This document shows, in pieces, positions 58,829-64,000 of a stretch of 64,000 bases of DNA. The position numbers and the translations under genes are program-made. Origin of the DNA: Streptomyces nodosus (GTDB lineage: Bacteria; Actinomycetota; Actinomycetes; Streptomycetales; Streptomycetaceae). The stretch covers positions 4,118,501-4,182,500 of the forward strand of contig NZ_CP023747.1 in the NCBI RefSeq assembly GCF_008704995.1. The letters run 5' to 3'. The number at the start of each line of letters is the position of its first letter. Within the stretch, counting starts at the first letter, position 1. The notes below the pieces were generated by a model, which saw only the letters and a program-made list of their open reading frames with translations, did no database searches and was not told where the DNA came from.

Positions 58829-58857
58829 CCGCTCTCCGCTTGCACCGCGGAGAGCGG
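58829..58857 (+). terminator. Terminator hairpin after dacB
   Basis: Perfect 11-bp stem CCGCTCTCCGC with GCGGAGAGCGG around TTGCACC, about 50 bases after the stop. A further hairpin, GTGGCGCCCGG (58890-58900) with CCGGGCGCCAC (58925-58935), follows. Confidence 0.85.
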
Positions 58858-59009
58858 CGGCCCGCGGAGCCGCGGTCTCCCGGGTGACGGTGGCGCCCGG
58901 GACCCGGCGGCAGCGGCGGTGCCGCCGGGCGCCACGGGCCCCGCGACGGAACCCGCCCCGGAGTCGTACCCCTCACCGCACAAGCCCCTGAGCACGTACC
59001 GTTGACAAC

Positions 59010-60125
59010 ATGACGAGCATCGGTGGTGCCGAGATGGTCGACTGGAATCTCGCGGTGGCGACTGCGACCCGGCTCGTGCGGCCGGGCCCCGAAGTGAGCC
59101 GTGACGAGGCCCGGGCCGTCGTCGCGGAGCTGCGCCGGCATGCGAAGGCCTCGGAGGAACATGTCCGGGGCTTTACTCGTATGGGCGAAGGGGGCGTGCA
59201 CGACACCCCCGTCCTCGTCGTCGACCGGCCGGGCTGGGTCCGGGCGAACGTCGCCGGGTTCCGGGCGATCCTCAAACCCCTCCTGGACAAGATGCAGGAG
59301 CGGCGCGGGAGCACCCCCGGCGGAGCCGTCATCGGGGCCGTGGGCGGCAAGGTCACCGGGGTGGAGGTGGGGATGCTGCTGTCGTTCCTGTCCTCCCGGG
59401 TCCTCGGCCAGTACGAGACCTTCGCCCCCGCCGGCCGGGATCTGCCCGCCGGCGAGAACGGCGGCGGACGGCTGCTGCTGGTCGCGCCGAACATCGTGCA
59501 TGTGGAGCGCGAGCTGGAGGTGCGCCCCCATGACTTCCGCCTCTGGGTCTGTCTCCACGAGGAGACGCACCGTACGCAGTTCACCGCGGTGCCCTGGCTG
59601 CGCGATCACCTGGAGGGCGAGATCCAGTCCTTCCTGGCGGAGACCGAGATCGACCCCATGACGGTCCTGGAGCGCGTCCGGGAGGCCGTCCAGTCGCTGG
59701 TCGGAGGCCGCCCCGAGGGCGAGGCGGAGGAGGGGCACTCCCTGGTGGAGCTGGTGCAGACGCCTGCCCAGCGGGAGATCCTCAGCCGGCTGACCGCGGT
59801 GATGTCCCTGCTGGAGGGGCATGCCGACTTCGTGATGGACGGGGTAGGACCGGACGTCGTCCCGACCGTCTCCGAGATCCGTGAGAAGTTCCAGCAGCGC
59901 CGCGCCCGGGGTGCCTCCCGCCTCGATCTGGCCCTGCGCAAACTGCTGGGTCTGGACGCCAAGCTCCGGCAGTACCGCGACGGCGAGCGGTTCGTGAGGG
60001 AGGTCGTCGAGCAGGTCGGCATGGACGGTTTCAACCGTGTGTGGACCTCTCCGAACACCCTTCCGACCAAGGCGGAGATCGCCGAACCGGCGGACTGGAT
60101 CGCGCGGGTGCACCGCAAGTCCTGA
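59010..60125 (+). CDS. Zincin-like metalloprotease family protein (Zincin_2)
   Basis: 371 residues. HEETH (about residue 183) is the HExxH motif and LLEGHADFVMD (about 268) is a third-ligand/second-His motif, as in the family PF10103 (Zincin_2), wide in actinobacteria and once linked by name to F420. A hydrophobic VGGKVTGVEVGMLLSFLSSRVLG near residue 115 may be a membrane-binding hairpin. Function unknown. ATG without a Shine-Dalgarno; TACCGT ends seven bases upstream, so a leaderless mRNA is possible. It precedes tilS. Confidence 0.88.
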   Translation: MTSIGGAEMVDWNLAVATATRLVRPGPEVSRDEARAVVAELRRHAKASEEHVRGFTRMGEGGVHDTPVLVVDRPGWVRANVAGFRAILKPLLDKMQERRGSTPGGAVIGAVGGKVTGVEVGMLLSFLSSRVLGQYETFAPAGRDLPAGENGGGRLLLVAPNIVHVERELEVRPHDFRLWVCLHEETHRTQFTAVPWLRDHLEGEIQSFLAETEIDPMTVLERVREAVQSLVGGRPEGEAEEGHSLVELVQTPAQREILSRLTAVMSLLEGHADFVMDGVGPDVVPTVSEIREKFQQRRARGASRLDLALRKLLGLDAKLRQYRDGERFVREVVEQVGMDGFNRVWTSPNTLPTKAEIAEPADWIARVHRKS

Positions 60126-60365
60126 GCCCCGCGCCGGGGCGCGGGATTCCGCGCCCCCGCGCACGGCGTGACCCGAGACCCGCGCGAACCGGGTGGGACG
60201 CCTCCGGTCGTCGGCAGCGGAACGCCTCACCAATCACCCGTCCGAGGGACCGTGGGCCGAGGGTAGGCGTGCAATGCTCGGGGTACGGCCCGCTTCTGTC
60301 ACCATTTACATACTCTGCGTGACCGACTTCGGGTTCACCCCGAAAACTCCAGAAGGGAACCGGAC

Positions 60366-61430
60366 ATGGGTCCCCATCCTGCGGTCGCGGCGATACGCCT
60401 GGCGGTCCGCCGCGTCCTCCACGACATCCTCACCGAACTGACGACCGAACAGACGACCGAGCAGACGACCGAGCAGACAACGGAACACTCCGGCGACCGG
60501 ACCCCCCTCCCGCCGTCCGCGCCGCTGGTGCTCGTGGCGTGCTCGGGCGGCGCCGACTCCATCGCGCTCGCCTCCGCCCTCTCCTTCGAAGCCCCCAAGC
60601 TCGGCGTCCGCGCCGGCGGCATCACCGTCGACCACGGTCTGCAGTCCGGCTCCGACCTGCGCGCCCAGGACGTCGTCCTGCGCCTGCGCGGTCTCGGCCT
60701 CGACCCGGTGGAATCCGTGGCGGTGAGCGTCGGCCGCGCCGGCGGCCCCGAAGCGGCCGCCCGGGACGCGCGCTACGCGGCCCTGGACGCCGCCGCCGAA
60801 CGGCACGGCGCCTCCGCGGTCCTCCTCGGCCACACCCGCGACGACCAGGCCGAGACCGTGCTGCTCGGACTCGCCCGCGGCTCCGGCATCCGCTCCCTGT
60901 CCGGAATGGCCGCGGTCTCGGGGGCCGGCGGCCGTTACCGCCGCCCCTTCCTGCACGTCGACCGGCAGACCGCGCGCAAGGCCTGCATGGTCCAGTCCCT
61001 GCCGGTCTGGGACGACCCGCACAACGTCGACCCCGCCTACACGCGCTCCCGGCTGCGCCACGAGGGTCTGCCCGCCCTCGAGAAGGCGCTGGGCAGAGGC
61101 GTCGTCGAGGCGCTCGCCCGCACGGCGCGGCTCTCCCGCGACGACGCCGACGCCCTCGACTCCTGGGCCAGCCAGGCCGAGACCTCCGTGCGCGACGACA
61201 CCGGTCTGCTGGAGTGCGCCAAGCTCTACGCCCTGCCGTCCGCGGTGCGTCGCCGTGTGCTGCGTCGCGCCGCCATCGACGCGGGCGCCCCGGCCGGTTC
61301 CCTCTTCGCCCGCCATATCGAGGAAGTGGACCGGCTGATCACCGGCTGGCGCGGTCAGGGAGCCATCAATCTCCCCGGCAGGGTCGTCGCCCAGCGGCAG
61401 GGTGGCAGACTGGTGATCCGGCAAGGCTGA
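60366..61430 (+). CDS. tilS: tRNA(Ile)-lysidine synthase TilS
   Basis: 354 residues. ACSGGADSIALA (about residue 58) is the PP-loop; GHTRDDQAETVLLGLARGSGIRSLSGM contains the conserved HTxDDQ-ET motif. Modifies C34 of the CAT-anticodon tRNA to lysidine so it reads AUA. An N-terminal insertion, (TTEQ)4-like, precedes the PP-loop and is encoded by a 12-bp tandem repeat. ATG with AGAAGGGA upstream. Confidence 0.95.
   Translation: MGPHPAVAAIRLAVRRVLHDILTELTTEQTTEQTTEQTTEHSGDRTPLPPSAPLVLVACSGGADSIALASALSFEAPKLGVRAGGITVDHGLQSGSDLRAQDVVLRLRGLGLDPVESVAVSVGRAGGPEAAARDARYAALDAAAERHGASAVLLGHTRDDQAETVLLGLARGSGIRSLSGMAAVSGAGGRYRRPFLHVDRQTARKACMVQSLPVWDDPHNVDPAYTRSRLRHEGLPALEKALGRGVVEALARTARLSRDDADALDSWASQAETSVRDDTGLLECAKLYALPSAVRRRVLRRAAIDAGAPAGSLFARHIEEVDRLITGWRGQGAINLPGRVVAQRQGGRLVIRQG
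60439..60489 (+). repeat. 12-bp tandem repeat in tilS
   Basis: Four units of the form ACGACCGA(A/G)CAG code for TTEQ; the last unit is degenerate (ACAACGGAACAC, TTEH). A site prone to length change. Confidence 0.92.
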
Positions 61431-61655
61431 GAAGGCGTCCCCCGAGGGAGGCGCCGGTCGCCCCCGCAGGGTGGCCGCTCAGCTCGCGGCAAGCCGAAGG
61501 ACACGCCGCTGTCGACAGGGAGAGCGCGCCCAGGCCGCGCGGGACCGCAGCCTCGGACGCTGCTGCCGCCGCGTGGATCACCGGGCACGGCCGACCGCCG
61601 ACGGTGGCACCGAGCGCCCTGAGGCGAGCGGACAAGTGCGGGACGACCGAAAGTG

Positions 61656-62216
61656 ATGCGGGTGGACGCGAAAGACATGGGTGCCGACCTCCAGCAGGTG
61701 CTCATCAGCAAGGAAGAGATCGACGTCAAACTGGCCGAGCTGGCCGCGAAGATCGACGCGGAGTACGCGGACAGGGACCTGCTGCTCGTCGGCGTCCTCA
61801 AGGGCGCGGTGATGGTCATGGCCGACCTCGCCCGGGCGCTGTCCAACCCCGTCACCATGGACTGGATGGCCGTGTCGTCCTACGGCGCGGGCACCCAGTC
61901 CTCCGGTGTCGTACGGATCCTCAAGGACCTCGACACCGACATCAAGGGCAAGCACGTCCTGATCGTCGAGGACATCATCGACTCCGGACTGACCCTGTCC
62001 TGGCTGCTCTCCAACCTCGGATCCCGCGAGCCCGCCTCCCTCAAGGTGTGCACGCTGCTGCGCAAGCCCGAGGCCGCCAAGGTCGCCATCGACGTCGAGT
62101 GGGTGGGCTTCGACATCCCGAACGAGTTCGTCGTGGGCTACGGCCTCGACTACGCGGAGAAGTACCGCAACCTCCCGTTCGTCGGTACGCTCGCCCCCCA
62201 CGTCTACGGCGGCTGA
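61656..62216 (+). CDS. hpt: Hypoxanthine phosphoribosyltransferase
   Basis: 186 residues. PRPP-binding loop VLIVEDIIDSGLTLSWL and substrate loop LVGVLKGAVMVMADL are present. Salvages hypoxanthine/guanine to IMP/GMP. Between tilS and ftsH as in many bacteria. ATG chosen; GTG at 61653 and at 61662 are alternatives, with only GAAAG near by. Confidence 0.96.
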   Translation: MRVDAKDMGADLQQVLISKEEIDVKLAELAAKIDAEYADRDLLLVGVLKGAVMVMADLARALSNPVTMDWMAVSSYGAGTQSSGVVRILKDLDTDIKGKHVLIVEDIIDSGLTLSWLLSNLGSREPASLKVCTLLRKPEAAKVAIDVEWVGFDIPNEFVVGYGLDYAEKYRNLPFVGTLAPHVYGG

Positions 62217-62438
62217 CCCCTCTGGGGGCCTGTCGCCCTCCACGGCGGCCGGCCCCCGGTTCCCACGTCTTTCGGGACGTCCGGGAACCCCGGCGGGCCT
62301 CCCGCCGTTGGAGGATGCGTGGACGGTGTACCAGCAGTCCCCTGCGGCTTCCGGTGAGGATCCTGGGGTACCGTCAGAAGAACTGTCTTTATCAAACTCA
62401 CTATGGCAGGAGGGACGGGGCGGCACCGCTCCGTATGG

Positions 62439-64000
62439 ATGGACGTGAAGCGATACTTCCGTGGGCCGATCATGTGGATCGTGCTGGTCGTCCTTGCCGT
62501 GGTCGTGTTGATGCAGGTCGTCGGCTCCTCCGGCGGCTACAAGACGGTGGACACCGGCAAGGTCGTCGCAGCGATCAATGCCAACAAGGTCGAGGCCGCC
62601 AAGATCACCACCGGCGACGAGCAGGTCATCAAGGTCTCGCTCAAGAACGGCCAGAAGGTCGACGGCAGCACCAAGATCCAGGCGAGCTACATCGGTGACC
62701 AGGGCGTCTCCCTGGCCAACATCCTTCAGGACAAGTACCAGAACAAGCAGATTCCGAAGGGCTACACGGTCTCGCCGTCCAAGCAGAACCCCATCGTCGG
62801 GATTCTGCTGTCCCTGCTGCCCTTCGTCCTCATCGTGGTCGTCTTCCTGTTCCTGATGAACCAGATGCAGGGCGGCGGCTCCCGAGTGATGAACTTCGGG
62901 AAGTCCAAGGCCAAGCTGATCACCAAGGACACCCCGAAGACCACGTTCGCGGACGTCGCGGGCTCGGACGAGGCGGTCGAGGAGCTCCACGAGATCAAGG
63001 AGTTCCTCCAGGAGCCGGCCAAGTTCCAGGCCGTCGGCGCCAAGATCCCCAAGGGCGTGCTGCTCTACGGGCCTCCCGGTACGGGCAAGACGCTGCTCGC
63101 GCGTGCGGTGGCCGGCGAGGCGGGCGTCCCCTTCTACTCGATCTCGGGTTCCGACTTCGTCGAGATGTTCGTCGGTGTGGGCGCCTCGCGTGTCCGTGAC
63201 CTGTTCGAGCAGGCCAAGGCGAACGCCCCGGCGATCGTCTTCGTCGACGAGATCGACGCGGTCGGCCGCCACCGCGGCGCCGGCCTCGGCGGCGGTCACG
63301 ACGAGCGCGAGCAGACCCTGAACCAGCTGCTCGTCGAGATGGACGGCTTCGACGTCAAGGGCGGTGTGATCCTCATCGCCGCGACCAACCGTCCCGACAT
63401 CCTCGACCCGGCCCTTCTGCGCCCCGGCCGCTTCGACCGCCAGATCGCGGTCGACCGCCCGGACATGCAGGGCCGTCTGGAGATCCTCAAGGTCCACCAG
63501 AAGGGCAAGCCGGTCGCTCCGGACGTCGACCTGGCGGCCGTCGCCCGACGCACCCCCGGCTTCACCGGCGCCGACCTGTCGAACGTGCTGAACGAGGCGG
63601 CGCTGCTCACGGCCCGCAGCGACCGCAAGCTCATCGACAACCACATGCTGGACGAGGCGATCGACCGTGTGGTCGCGGGCCCGCAGAAGCGGACCCGGAT
63701 CATGTCGGACAAGGAGAAGAAGATCACCGCGTACCACGAGGGCGGTCACGCCCTGGTCGCGGCGGCCTCGCCGAACTCCGACCCGGTCCACAAGATCACG
63801 ATCCTGTCCCGTGGGCGCGCGCTCGGCTACACGATGGTGCTGCCGGACGAGGACAAGTACTCCACGACCCGCAACGAGATGCTGGACCAGCTGGCCTACA
63901 TGCTGGGCGGCCGCGCGGCCGAGGAGCTCGTCTTCCACGACCCGACGACCGGTGCCGCGAACGACATCGAGAAGGCCACCACCACGGCCCGCGCGATGGT
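62439..64000 (+). CDS. ftsH: ATP-dependent zinc metalloprotease FtsH (partial, 3' end beyond window)
   Basis: 520 residues visible. Two membrane segments (about 11-28 and 110-135) bracket a small periplasmic domain. The AAA+ module has GPPGTGKT (about residue 210), IVFVDEID (about 266) and the arginine-finger region RPGRFDRQ; the protease site HEGGH begins about residue 432. It degrades membrane and some soluble proteins. ATG at 62439; no close Shine-Dalgarno (AGGAGG lies about 25 bases up). The other neighbours, hpt and tilS, are the usual ones. Confidence 0.96.
   Translation, partial: MDVKRYFRGPIMWIVLVVLAVVVLMQVVGSSGGYKTVDTGKVVAAINANKVEAAKITTGDEQVIKVSLKNGQKVDGSTKIQASYIGDQGVSLANILQDKYQNKQIPKGYTVSPSKQNPIVGILLSLLPFVLIVVVFLFLMNQMQGGGSRVMNFGKSKAKLITKDTPKTTFADVAGSDEAVEELHEIKEFLQEPAKFQAVGAKIPKGVLLYGPPGTGKTLLARAVAGEAGVPFYSISGSDFVEMFVGVGASRVRDLFEQAKANAPAIVFVDEIDAVGRHRGAGLGGGHDEREQTLNQLLVEMDGFDVKGGVILIAATNRPDILDPALLRPGRFDRQIAVDRPDMQGRLEILKVHQKGKPVAPDVDLAAVARRTPGFTGADLSNVLNEAALLTARSDRKLIDNHMLDEAIDRVVAGPQKRTRIMSDKEKKITAYHEGGHALVAAASPNSDPVHKITILSRGRALGYTMVLPDEDKYSTTRNEMLDQLAYMLGGRAAEELVFHDPTTGAANDIEKATTTARAM

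Overview
The window is a 64 kb piece of a Streptomyces (or very close actinomycete) chromosome. The evidence is very high GC with strong third-position GC bias, many GTG starts (a few TTG), bldG with its anti-sigma partner, the 6C small RNA, the actinobacterial 'helicase/secretion neighbourhood' tad cluster, paired zinc-free ribosomal protein paralogues, and an XRE/DUF397/HATPase regulatory set. There is no sign of a prophage, insertion sequence, integrase or CRISPR array. Most of it is core chromosome, and the interest lies in regulatory DNA and unusual protein architectures.

Layout. 1-7.5 kb: alpha/beta hydrolase (cut by the window edge), small holin-X membrane protein, NhaA, acetyl-CoA synthetase, a CooC/MinD-like ATPase and a divergent Fic-like protein. 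7.5-9.3 kb: two hairpins, a HAD phosphatase and the 6C RNA. 9.3-17.2 kb: a tad/Flp-type secretion locus (CpaE-like, TadA, TadB, TadC, DUF4244 pilin-like, two TadE-like) whose last gene overlaps tail-to-tail with a DEAH-type MrfA/YprA-like helicase. 17.2-18.2 kb: bldG and its anti-sigma partner. 18.4-31.7 kb: proton-pumping pyrophosphatase, lipoprotein, methyltransferase, topoisomerase I, a membrane-thymidylate kinase-coiled coil fusion, and DNA polymerase III delta'. 31.8-40 kb: secreted peptidase, tRNA-Thr(CGT), a GAF-PP2C-HATPase signalling protein, TrmH-like methylase, glycosyltransferase and a PolA-like polymerase.

40-49.3 kb is the densest regulatory stretch. A ClpN/HTH regulator has a near-consensus, apparently leaderless promoter overlaid by a perfect dyad. 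A zinc-starvation cluster follows (L28, S14 divergent from L33, L31, a CobW-like protein, S18) around a Zur-like box. A VOC-ArsR-SRPBCC operon starts from a promoter embedded in a perfect 21-bp inverted repeat. DUF397, HATPase and XRE genes share a 30-bp upstream motif.

49.3-64 kb: aldehyde dehydrogenase facing glutamate decarboxylase, a TipA-like MerR regulator with its 19-bp-spacer promoter, DedA, a ThrE-type exporter, inorganic pyrophosphatase, PBP4-type carboxypeptidase with an N-terminal basic repeat, a zincin-like protein, TilS, Hpt and the start of FtsH (cut by the window edge).

Genes named by symbol rest on recognisable motifs and gene order. Start codons were chosen by Shine-Dalgarno spacing, overlap with the upstream stop, or leaderless promoter geometry.
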